A DNA stretch of 37,242 nucleotides. It comes from Parendozoicomonas callyspongiae. Lineage in GTDB: Bacteria > Pseudomonadota > Gammaproteobacteria > Pseudomonadales > Endozoicomonadaceae. The position numbers were made by a program, and so were the translations under genes. The stretch lies in assembly GCF_023502345.1 (NCBI RefSeq), contig NZ_JAMFLX010000034.1:1-37242 (forward strand). The letters run 5' to 3'. Shown piece after piece: positions 19,509 to 27,977 of the stretch. Under the pieces are notes generated by a model. That model worked only from the letters and a program-made list of their open reading frames with translations, had not been told where the DNA came from and ran no database searches. Position 1 is the first letter of the stretch; the number at the start of each line of letters is the position of its first letter.

Positions 19509-21340
19509 ATACGCTGCGTCAACTGGCAGATAGCAAAGTGATTCGTCCTCTGGACTACCACTTTGCCCGCTTTCTTTCTGAGCAAACTGATGATCCGGTC
19601 GCTCTTCTGGCAGCAGCCCTGACCAGCAGCGAGCTTGGACATGGCCATACCTGCCTGAATCTCAGGCATACAGACCTCTGGCAAATGCTGGGACAGAACG
19701 TCCATGAGGATGCAATACGACAGTGCCCTCCGGTTTCATCATGGGGAGAACATCTAGGCAACAACCCTGTTGTTGGTGATGGCTCTCAACCATCACCACT
19801 GGTTCTGGACGGTGAACGCCTGTATCTGATGCGCTACTGGCAATATGAGCAGGAGATTGCTGAACGGCTGAACCGCAGTACCAGTCTGCCAGTGGATCAG
19901 GAGAAAACACGAGAGGTTCTTGATCGACTATTTCCTGAGCCAGTAGCCGAGGGTGAAGTTAACTGGCAGAAAGTTGCTGCGGCAGTGGCGGCCACCCGCA
20001 ATATTTCCGTTATCAGTGGCGGACCAGGTACCGGCAAAACAACAACGGTAACCCGTTTGCTGGCCCTGCTGGTTGAACTGGCGCTGATCGACAGCCCTGA
20101 TCGTTACCCAACTATTCATCTGACAGCGCCAACCGGCAAAGCGGCAGCTCGACTGACGGAATCAATTGGCCTGGCCCGCAGCAAACTGAACTGTGATAAA
20201 CAGGTTCGCTATGCCATTACTGACCAGGCTTCGACCCTGCACCGCTTATTGGGTGTTATCCCAGGCCGGGCAGAGTTTCGTCATAACCGCGAAAACCGGC
20301 TGCATCTGGATATCCTGGTGGTTGATGAAGCCTCGATGATTGATGTCTCTCTTATGGCGCGCCTGCTGGGAGCGCTACCCGATAATGCCCGCCTGGTGCT
20401 GCTGGGCGACAGGGATCAGCTGGCCTCGGTTGAAGCAGGCAGTGTTCTGGGTGATATCTGTTCCGGCATTAATGATGGCTACTCTCACGAACAGGTAAAA
20501 ACTCTTTATGCACTCACCGGTTACCCTCTGTTTGATCAGGATAAGAAACAGGGGCCGGCCATAAAAGACAGTCTCTGCCTGCTTCGCCGAAGCTATCGCT
20601 TCGATGCTAACTCCGGTATCGGAAAGATTGCCAGGGCCGTCAATGAAGGCGATCGCAACAGCGTTGAATCTCTCTGCCAGCAATCACTACCTGATATTGA
20701 ACTGCACTACACCGGTGATCTGCAAAATCAGTTATTAAGAAAAGCTGTTGGAGGATACCGGCCCTATCTTGAGCTACTGAATAACAGCCAGAACCCGGTT
20801 GAGCGGGCCGGTGATATTCTGGATGCCTTTGACCGTTTCCAGGTTCTCTGCGCATTAAGAGAGGGCCAGTGGGGTGTAGGTGGATTAAATGACCATATTC
20901 GCCATGCACTTGTTACAGCCGGATTAGTTGAGAACGATGTCACTTGGTACCACGGCCGCCCAATTCTGATAACCCGTAATGAGCCATCCCTTGAACTCTA
21001 TAACGGTGATATTGGTATCACCTTCCAGACTGATGAAAACCGTTTTCGAGTCGCTTTTCCAACCCCTGATGGCAATGTCCGCTTTCTGCTTCCCAGTCGA
21101 CTGCCGGAGCATGAAACGGTATTTGCCATGACGGTTCATAAGAGCCAGGGTTCTGAATTTGACCGGATTGTGCTGGCATTACCAGACTCTCCATCCCCAG
21201 TAGTTACAAGAGAGTTGGTTTATACCGGAATTACCCGTGCCCGAAAGTCTCTGGTGCTATTTGCTCAGCCGGATATTCTCGGCGCAGCGGTTGAACGACC
21301 TATCGAGCGAGTGACAGGGTTGGCCGAACGGCTCCAATAA
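19502..21340 (+). CDS. recD: RecBCD exonuclease V, RecD helicase subunit
   Basis: This 612-residue protein is the fast 5'-3' SF1B helicase of RecBCD. Walker A is GGPGTGKTTT with Lys179 (Lys177 in E. coli). Other motifs are LTAPTGKAAARL, LVVDEASMIDVSLMARLL, LLGDRDQLASVEAGSVL, MTVHKSQGSEFDRIVL and YTGITRARKSLVLFA. Length is normal. The start overlaps recB by 7 bases and has AGGAGG about 7 bases upstream. A hairpin 21 bases past its stop probably ends the operon. Confidence 0.97.
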   Translation: MLNTLRQLADSKVIRPLDYHFARFLSEQTDDPVALLAAALTSSELGHGHTCLNLRHTDLWQMLGQNVHEDAIRQCPPVSSWGEHLGNNPVVGDGSQPSPLVLDGERLYLMRYWQYEQEIAERLNRSTSLPVDQEKTREVLDRLFPEPVAEGEVNWQKVAAAVAATRNISVISGGPGTGKTTTVTRLLALLVELALIDSPDRYPTIHLTAPTGKAAARLTESIGLARSKLNCDKQVRYAITDQASTLHRLLGVIPGRAEFRHNRENRLHLDILVVDEASMIDVSLMARLLGALPDNARLVLLGDRDQLASVEAGSVLGDICSGINDGYSHEQVKTLYALTGYPLFDQDKKQGPAIKDSLCLLRRSYRFDANSGIGKIARAVNEGDRNSVESLCQQSLPDIELHYTGDLQNQLLRKAVGGYRPYLELLNNSQNPVERAGDILDAFDRFQVLCALREGQWGVGGLNDHIRHALVTAGLVENDVTWYHGRPILITRNEPSLELYNGDIGITFQTDENRFRVAFPTPDGNVRFLLPSRLPEHETVFAMTVHKSQGSEFDRIVLALPDSPSPVVTRELVYTGITRARKSLVLFAQPDILGAAVERPIERVTGLAERLQ

Positions 21341-21361
21341 CAGCTTTTCATCTCAATTCAG

Positions 21362-21390
21362 CAGGACTGTCAGCCAATCTGACAGCCCTG
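21362..21390 (+). terminator. Terminator of recCBD
   Basis: The stem CAGG-a-CTGTCAG pairs with CTGACAG-c-CCTG around a 5-base loop, with one internal mismatch, and is followed by TTATTT. It lies just beyond the recD stop, as expected for a rho-independent terminator. Confidence 0.7.
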
Positions 21391-21413
21391 TTATTTCCAT
21401 ATACTTCAGTTCT

Positions 21414-21439
21414 ATCAACAATACTCCTTTGGTGTTGAT
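21414..21439. promoter_or_regulatory. Inverted repeat just upstream of kinase-like gene 2
   Basis: ATCAACA and TGTTGAT, 7-base arms 12 bases apart, end 11 bases before the start codon at 21451. In RNA they could fold next to the ribosome-binding site; in DNA they could be an operator. No binding protein is suggested by the sequence. Confidence 0.35.
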
Positions 21440-21450
21440 GAGACAGGGAT

Positions 21451-22851
21451 ATGTTCAGAACAAGCTTACTTGAAGGAGTTGATCAATTTATTACGCTGGA
21501 AGAAGCGGCTAGACTTCTCGAGGGGAACACGGAAGAAGAATCACTGACCAGTGATAATGAAACAGGTATGTGGAGCCATCGAAAATGTAGCCGGACATCC
21601 ACCCCTGAACTCAATCAAAATCCATTAGAAGAAGACAACAGTGGATACACTACTGTCTCGCAGGGAAATGTATCATCCATTTCCAAAGAGAGCTTAACTA
21701 ATTTGCCTGGACGTAAAATCAGTGCTGGCGGTTCCAGTATCGTTTTTGAGGACAGCAAGGCAGATTCTAAAGCTGATGATGAACCTGCCAATGATCAGCC
21801 TCAGGATTCCACATCATTACCAACTCCCAGCAATAAAAAAATTGTCGAAGGGTTACAACCCTCTGATGACAGCCCTGAAAGCACGCCTGACAGTGAAGGT
21901 AATAGACTCCTGCTGGGGGCATTTCATTATCAGCCTCCTGCAGAGTTGAAGTCAAAAAGCAAAAATCTTTGCCAAAGAACAGATAATGACGAAAAGAACA
22001 AGACAACTTTAGAGACAGAAGCCCGTTTACACTACCCGGCAGAGGATGGGAGCTGCGCCCCCTGGGTATCCCGTACAAGAATTATGACGAACTTCAGTAG
22101 CAAGCGCAGGAAACTTAACCTGTCTTATCTTGCCAGCGAAAAAAGTATCCATGAAAAACTGCATCACCATAATATTTGCCGCTTTCTTGGCTGTTCAGTT
22201 TTTTCAGATGAACATCACCTGGAACTTGTGCTGTATACAGAGTACTGCGGAAAACATCCCTATAAGGTTTTGACAAGTATCCCTGGCTCTGAACATGGCA
22301 AACATATTCTTGACTGGACAGGCCAGTTAATGTCAGCACTCACATATTTACATGGGAGATATATTCTCCACCGTGATATCAAGCCTGCTAATCTGGCTAT
22401 CGACTCAACAGGGCTGCTTCGTCTTTTCGACTTTGGTCTGGCAAAAGATATTAGATGGACATGCCCAAAGGACGCGTCTGGCTCACCTATGTATATGTCC
22501 CCGGAAGCCAGAAAGAAATTACCTCAGGGGAAAAAGTCTGATCTCTATTCACTTGGGCAAACAGTTTTGAGAATGTGTGTGCATGCCCATATTTTCACTG
22601 TTGATTATCCACGTGAATCATCAATGGTTCTGCCAGTTATCGGTTTCCACGAAGCTTTTGACAAGACACTCGAACATAGAAAACTTCGTAGAATTATTAA
22701 TGGAGTTAACCTTGTCGAACCCACAAAACGTGAGCCGTTGGTTCTACTGCGTTTTTTCTTAACAACTCAAAGTGTTGGTAGTATTTCCCGACAAGGGCCA
22801 CCAGTTGCTGGCAAACCAGTAAAGCCTGAGAATAGTAAAGCAAATGATTAA
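21451..22851 (+). CDS. Ser/Thr-kinase-like protein with long disordered N-terminus
   Basis: The 466-residue protein has a Ser/Asp/Glu-rich N-terminus (about 25-205) and a kinase-like C-terminus. The catalytic core is intact: HRDIKPAN (Asp309, Lys311, Asn314), DFG (Asp327), GSPMYMSPEA and SDLYSLGQTVLRM. A helix-C-like LASEKSIHEKLHHHNI precedes it. A normal glycine loop and the AxK lysine are not evident just before helix C, so the N-lobe is diverged; SAGGSSIVFE (91-100) is loop-like but lies 120 residues too early. The C-lobe after the SPE is also short. It may be a degraded or pseudo-kinase, or may use a different lysine. It ends 32 bases from the convergent coiled-coil gene. An effector role is speculation. 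Confidence 0.78.
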   Translation: MFRTSLLEGVDQFITLEEAARLLEGNTEEESLTSDNETGMWSHRKCSRTSTPELNQNPLEEDNSGYTTVSQGNVSSISKESLTNLPGRKISAGGSSIVFEDSKADSKADDEPANDQPQDSTSLPTPSNKKIVEGLQPSDDSPESTPDSEGNRLLLGAFHYQPPAELKSKSKNLCQRTDNDEKNKTTLETEARLHYPAEDGSCAPWVSRTRIMTNFSSKRRKLNLSYLASEKSIHEKLHHHNICRFLGCSVFSDEHHLELVLYTEYCGKHPYKVLTSIPGSEHGKHILDWTGQLMSALTYLHGRYILHRDIKPANLAIDSTGLLRLFDFGLAKDIRWTCPKDASGSPMYMSPEARKKLPQGKKSDLYSLGQTVLRMCVHAHIFTVDYPRESSMVLPVIGFHEAFDKTLEHRKLRRIINGVNLVEPTKREPLVLLRFFLTTQSVGSISRQGPPVAGKPVKPENSKAND

Positions 22852-22883
22852 AACGAGGAAAAAGCAGCTGTGCGAGTCTTTAT

Positions 22884-25800
22884 TTATTGACAGGACGAAT
22901 TAACACTAACTAGATTCACTTGAACCGGATCGTCAATAACTGGTTTATCTACATTAAACGTCTCTCGGTGTTTGCGGACATTATATCCACTATCATTACT
23001 CCCGGTATCAGATACACCAGGGCTTTCATCCAATGAACTTTTTCGGCTTGGGCTGGAGATAGTTGAAGAGCCCGATAGCTGCCGTTCAGGAATAACAACT
23101 GCACTCTTCACCTTAAGAGTGCTCTCTTCATCAGTCACATCCTCTTCAGAAGCCTGGTCTGGGTACTGAGCATTCAGAAAACCTGCAAAATCGCGGAGTA
23201 TAGCCATAGCTCCTGCATTTATATGTTCCTTATCAATTTTGGGGTGAACACCAAGTTTTTTCATTTTATATGTAACATCATCCCAGCCTGTTTCTTCAAC
23301 CCGTGACTCTATGAGAATATCCTTAAGCATGCTCTTAACTGCCGCAACTTCCGGGAAATTTCGTTCAGTATCAGAGTCTCCTAAGCCTTCAATAACATAC
23401 TGGGTTGTCTTCACCATCCTTCTATACATTCCAGCTAGTTGATCTGCCAGAAGTAGTGAATGCTTAGCTATATGTTGAGCGTGCAGTTTATTCTGTTCAA
23501 TTTCTCTTCGCATTTCATCTGCTGATTGTTCTAGAGCGTCGTAGCTTTCAACTTTGGCATTTAACTTCCGCTGGACACGAGAAAGTTCTTTTTCTTTACT
23601 CTTCACCAGCGAGGACTCCTCAGGCGCATGAGAATTCCCTTCACCTTCAAACAATGAGGTTTCTGAAGCTGAAGAATCCAACCCAGAATCATAAGCTTCA
23701 TATTCATCAATCATTGCATTCAATCTTTCCAACTGGCTCGCCTCATTTTCTTTCTGCTTTTGCAGTTCTGTCTCCAAATGCTTGATACGCCAGTTCTTTT
23801 CAGCATCAACTTTCAGGACATGAGCTTTAGCCTTTTCCAACTTGGCAAGAATTTCATCCATTCCTGCTTCAATATCATCACCAAATCTATCCTGAAGTCT
23901 GAGATACTCTTCCTGCACTGCCTTCCATGAAGCTGTTTTGCGTTTTATATCATTTTGTAGTTGATCAACTTTTTCTATCAGTATATTAATCTGTCTATTG
24001 AGATCATAGCTTTGTTTTTCGGTACGTTTTACATATGAAGAGACTTTATCAGGAACACTATCAGGATCAATTCCCATAGTTATTAGTTTTTGATGACGGC
24101 TCAGTCCATCAATTTGACTGTCATTCAGGCTATCATCAGATTTGGCAAGTTCAAGTTCCTCTGCCAGGTTCCTACCAGTCGTCATACCGGATTCCCCTGG
24201 ATTTTTCTCTCCCAATGCAATATCTACCGATTCGTTAAGCTGAACCCACTTAGCCTGAAGCTCACTCACATGCTGGGCCAACTCTTCATATTGAGCCTCA
24301 ATGGGTTGAAGTTTTTCCAGTTCAAGTTTTTGCCTGGCTACTGTTTGCTCTTGTTCCCTGTAAGCACCTTTCCACATCTTCAGTACAGTGGCCAGTACCC
24401 GATTCCTTTGCTCTAGACCTTTGGCAACTCTAATAATATCTTCTTTCTCCTCCTCCTCCTTCAACTTCTGTTGGAGTAATTTTTCAGCTTTTATGTGGCG
24501 TTCCTGCTCTTCTCTCAGCTTATGTGCATCAATATTTTCAATCTCTTCTTCAAGAGCAGTGTTAGCTTGAAATAATTCACCAACTTTCTTCTCAAGCCTC
24601 TTATAATTACATTCGAACTCATTACGGGATGCTTCATATTCGCTGCTTGCATCTCTGACCTGATCATACTTGCTCTTTGTTTCTTCAAGCCGTCTCTCAA
24701 GATCTTCAATCTGACGAGATCTTTCTTTTTCAAGTCTTTGTGCGTTTAATTTTTCAGTTTCCCATGCGCTCTTTTGCTGATCATAAATATCACTTTGTAA
24801 TTTCAGTTCTTTATCTAAAGTTTCTCTTTCATGATAAAACTCAAGATCAGCTTTCCTTTGAGCTTCAACAAGTTTAGCTATTTCCAAGTTTTTTTGGTCA
24901 ATTTCATCTTTGTATTCTTTAGTCTGCTTGTCAGCTTTATCAGCCTCAGCTTTTGTGCTCTCAACAAGCTGAGTTAACTCCGCAACATGTACATCCAAAA
25001 GCTTTATCCTGTCAGCTTTTTGGGTGGAGTCTTCTTCCGCTGCCGAAATCTTTATTTCAAGGGCAAGAACTCTATCTCGTTCTTGCTGAATTTGGTCATT
25101 TTTAGCTTCGAGTTCATGTTGTTTGCTAGAAAGCTGGCTCCTTAGTTCGCCTAACTCCCCTTCCATATCTTGCATTTTTTGTTGCTGTAGAAGTACCTGA
25201 TCTCCCTTTGTCTTTAAATCTCGTACAGCACGATTTTTTTCTGTCTCCAGCTCCGCTAATTGAGCCTCTTGCTTAGCCAGCTTCATTCCCAGCCGTTTAT
25301 TTTCTTTACGCTCGCTTGCCCTCAATTCCTCTGATGCCTCCAGCTTCCCTCTTACGTCAGCACCTTCACTCTGGAGTTTACTTATCTTTTGTTTATGGTT
25401 TTTCAGTTCATCAGAAGCACTGCCTAGTTGCTCTCTTAATTCAGATATCTCTTTGTTCTGGGAACCAACGGCAGCTTCATGCTCTAATAAAATCACTTGA
25501 TGCTGAGCTTCCATTTTTTGGATCTTATCAACCTGCTGCTGATGGGAATGCTTCAGCTCTTCTAATTCAACTCCATCACTCTGACGACCAACTCTTAAAG
25601 TTTCATTCTCTGCTTTAAGTGCTTCAATTTCTTCCAGAAGCTTTCCATTGCTTTGCTTTAAGCCAGAAAACTCATCTGAATATTTTTTTACAGCCTGCTC
25701 ACTCCTTACAAGTTGAGCTCTCACCCCTACTAACTCAAGCTTGGCTTTATTCGACTCCCCCTTAACCCTCTCCAGATCAGAATTTGCTTTTTGCTCAAGG

Positions 25801-27815
25801 CCCTGAGCAGTAGCCAGCTGTATTTCAAGCTTTTCATTATTTTTACTGAGCCGTGAAACATCTGCACTAGCCTGGCCAAGAGTATTTACCAGCTGAGTGA
25901 CAGCTACCGCCGTATTCACCGTTTCCCCGAAATTCACACCACTCGATTTGAGGGCACTTTTGATACCACTATGCGTTTTCTTATATTGATCAAGTTCCTC
26001 TTCGACCTTAACCCTAAGCTTTATCTCCGCCTCCAGTTCGTCACGAATTTGTGACGCTTCGGTACTCAGCCAATCATATACCCCTTTAAATTTTTCCACG
26101 TTTTCTTTAAGACTAAACAGTTCTGTTGAAACCTTTGCAAGTTTAAGCCTAGCCTCAGTACATTGGACACGGGCATGATCTCTCTCATCCATGCGTAGTT
26201 TGGCTCTACTTTTCCACTCCCCAACCTGATTTTGAAGATCACGTAAAACCTGATCAAACTCCTGCTCTCTTTGATGAAGAGCAACTCGAAGGTTTTGACT
26301 TTCTGAGATTTTTGTCGACAAATCTCCTTGTAATTCAGAAACTTTTCCTTCGGTTTCAACAAGTTTTGCCTTGTAACTATCCAGGACATTTTTTTGCTGC
26401 TCGAGCTTTGCCTCTGAAGATACTAACTGTGCACGGGTTCTCGCCAGCTCCTCTTCAGCAGATTTAACCCGATCCTCTTGCTGCTGCAGTGCAACCCTTC
26501 CTGTTTCAACCTGCTTATGCAGCTGACGGTTTAATGCCCTGAGCTTTGATATCTGGCTTTGGAACTTAGTATTTCCCTGCTCTGCCAGATCTAATCTACG
26601 TTCAACTTCTTTCTTACGCTGGAGTTGCAGCCCCTGAACTTCTTTGAGTTTCAGCACATCTTGTTTCAAAGCCTGGAGTTTTACCCGCTGCTGCCTCTCA
26701 CGCTCCATATAGGCATTGTTTTCGAGTTCAAGGCGCTCTGCCTCAGAGCGTTTAGCTTCAAACTCAGCTTTCCAGTACTGTGATTCCTGTTTCTGCTGAC
26801 TTAAAAACTCTTCAAGCTCCTGGCAATGTTCCTGATGCCTGCGGCACTCCTCTGCTGTCAGTCGCAGATCTTCCTCCAACTTGTTGATTCTTGCCCTGAC
26901 ACGCTCAACAGCCACTGCCCCTTGCCCTGGCTGATCAACACTCTGCCCTTGCTGGCCAACCCGGCTGGACAATGTCCGGGTATGAGTATCGAGGGTACGG
27001 GTTTTCCTTTTCAGTTCTGAAGCTTTATGCGCTATTGAAATCCCTTCCTTATTACTTTCTGAGAGCCGCTGACTGGCCTCTTCAAGCTGTGTCAGGGTTT
27101 TTCTTCCGGATTTCAGTGACTTTCCAATATCGTCAAGGGATGTTTCAACCTCACTTTCCAGCTCTGATGTCTGTCGTTCCAGACCAGATAAGTGGTCAGG
27201 TGTATCAGGCGACCTTGGCTCGTCACTGTCAATTGAAGCCGAACCAAATCCCACTCTCTTACCAACCCATGAATCAGCTGGTACCAGAGGGCCACCGTGA
27301 CCTTCAAAATGATTGATCAGTTCTCGCACAGTATGCTGGGTTTTACTGAAAGTGACAGCCAGGGGTTCATCAAGCGCCAGCGTACTGGAGTGAGCAGTAC
27401 TTCGGGGATAATCTGTACGGTTGTACCCCGCATAGACCTTTCTATAGATATCTCCTTTGTCCGGATCTCTTACTGCATACCAGGATCTCCAGCGATCGAG
27501 AATATCAGCTTCTGTAAGCCCATCATTAATGGCTTTTTGGAGGCCTCTTTTAAAAGCCTCAATACGATCTTCAGCGTAATCGTCGGGATCGGGTAATGGG
27601 AAATCGGGCTCGGTTACCAAAGGGTGATCTGGAGGAAAGAAGGCTGGTCTATCAGTTTTTCGCTCAGAAAGCCGGGTATCTGGTAAGGGCGAAGAGTCAG
27701 TATGCTGGGGAATCTTCTTTTTCGGATTTGGGACACGACGGTTATCACCCGCCCTGCCCTCTGGAGGAGGTGTGTATCCGTGAGTTTTCTTTCCTCCAGT
27801 TTTGCCTATATCCAA
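22884..27815 (-). CDS. Giant coiled-coil protein, candidate effector or structural protein
   Basis: The protein has 1,643 residues. The first ~190 are Pro/Gly/Lys-rich and then partly globular; about 205-1450 are almost continuous heptad coiled coil rich in Glu, Lys, Gln and Leu, like myosin tails or golgins; the last ~190 are mixed, with a Ser-rich disordered end. It has no signal peptide, transmembrane helix, Walker A or SMC head, so it is not an SMC/RecN ATPase. Residues 1376-1381 are DSGLDS and 1608-1611 are DSGY. The only usable start is TTG at 27815: an in-frame TGA lies 36 bases upstream and no Met occurs for several hundred residues. The gene looks more AT-rich than recCBD. Function unknown; a host-directed scaffold is one possibility. 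Confidence 0.85.
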   Translation of the reverse strand: MDIGKTGGKKTHGYTPPPEGRAGDNRRVPNPKKKIPQHTDSSPLPDTRLSERKTDRPAFFPPDHPLVTEPDFPLPDPDDYAEDRIEAFKRGLQKAINDGLTEADILDRWRSWYAVRDPDKGDIYRKVYAGYNRTDYPRSTAHSSTLALDEPLAVTFSKTQHTVRELINHFEGHGGPLVPADSWVGKRVGFGSASIDSDEPRSPDTPDHLSGLERQTSELESEVETSLDDIGKSLKSGRKTLTQLEEASQRLSESNKEGISIAHKASELKRKTRTLDTHTRTLSSRVGQQGQSVDQPGQGAVAVERVRARINKLEEDLRLTAEECRRHQEHCQELEEFLSQQKQESQYWKAEFEAKRSEAERLELENNAYMERERQQRVKLQALKQDVLKLKEVQGLQLQRKKEVERRLDLAEQGNTKFQSQISKLRALNRQLHKQVETGRVALQQQEDRVKSAEEELARTRAQLVSSEAKLEQQKNVLDSYKAKLVETEGKVSELQGDLSTKISESQNLRVALHQREQEFDQVLRDLQNQVGEWKSRAKLRMDERDHARVQCTEARLKLAKVSTELFSLKENVEKFKGVYDWLSTEASQIRDELEAEIKLRVKVEEELDQYKKTHSGIKSALKSSGVNFGETVNTAVAVTQLVNTLGQASADVSRLSKNNEKLEIQLATAQGLEQKANSDLERVKGESNKAKLELVGVRAQLVRSEQAVKKYSDEFSGLKQSNGKLLEEIEALKAENETLRVGRQSDGVELEELKHSHQQQVDKIQKMEAQHQVILLEHEAAVGSQNKEISELREQLGSASDELKNHKQKISKLQSEGADVRGKLEASEELRASERKENKRLGMKLAKQEAQLAELETEKNRAVRDLKTKGDQVLLQQQKMQDMEGELGELRSQLSSKQHELEAKNDQIQQERDRVLALEIKISAAEEDSTQKADRIKLLDVHVAELTQLVESTKAEADKADKQTKEYKDEIDQKNLEIAKLVEAQRKADLEFYHERETLDKELKLQSDIYDQQKSAWETEKLNAQRLEKERSRQIEDLERRLEETKSKYDQVRDASSEYEASRNEFECNYKRLEKKVGELFQANTALEEEIENIDAHKLREEQERHIKAEKLLQQKLKEEEEKEDIIRVAKGLEQRNRVLATVLKMWKGAYREQEQTVARQKLELEKLQPIEAQYEELAQHVSELQAKWVQLNESVDIALGEKNPGESGMTTGRNLAEELELAKSDDSLNDSQIDGLSRHQKLITMGIDPDSVPDKVSSYVKRTEKQSYDLNRQINILIEKVDQLQNDIKRKTASWKAVQEEYLRLQDRFGDDIEAGMDEILAKLEKAKAHVLKVDAEKNWRIKHLETELQKQKENEASQLERLNAMIDEYEAYDSGLDSSASETSLFEGEGNSHAPEESSLVKSKEKELSRVQRKLNAKVESYDALEQSADEMRREIEQNKLHAQHIAKHSLLLADQLAGMYRRMVKTTQYVIEGLGDSDTERNFPEVAAVKSMLKDILIESRVEETGWDDVTYKMKKLGVHPKIDKEHINAGAMAILRDFAGFLNAQYPDQASEEDVTDEESTLKVKSAVVIPERQLSGSSTISSPSRKSSLDESPGVSDTGSNDSGYNVRKHRETFNVDKPVIDDPVQVNLVSVNSSCQ

Positions 27816-27977
27816 ACCGGCTGCCGACTCTGTAGCTTCCCCTAACCTTCAGTAAAGCAAACCCCTATTAAATATAAATAATCAGCCTCCGAAATTTACA
27901 GCTGTTGATTACCCTTCAATACTTAATTTCATTCTTCAGGAGCTTCCACATTCCAATTATTGTGAGAATCGTCAGGT
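27816..27977. promoter_or_regulatory. Divergent intergenic region, coiled-coil gene / lysine methylase
   Basis: This AT-rich stretch of 162 bases must hold promoters for two divergent genes. The AT-richest part is 27866-27890. I see no pair of boxes good enough to name as a promoter on either strand. Confidence 0.35.

Noticed and set aside
22884-27815. SMC/RecN-type chromosome protein
   Set aside because: No Walker A, Walker B or signature motif at either end and no hinge; the coiled coil is not a head-hinge-head arrangement.
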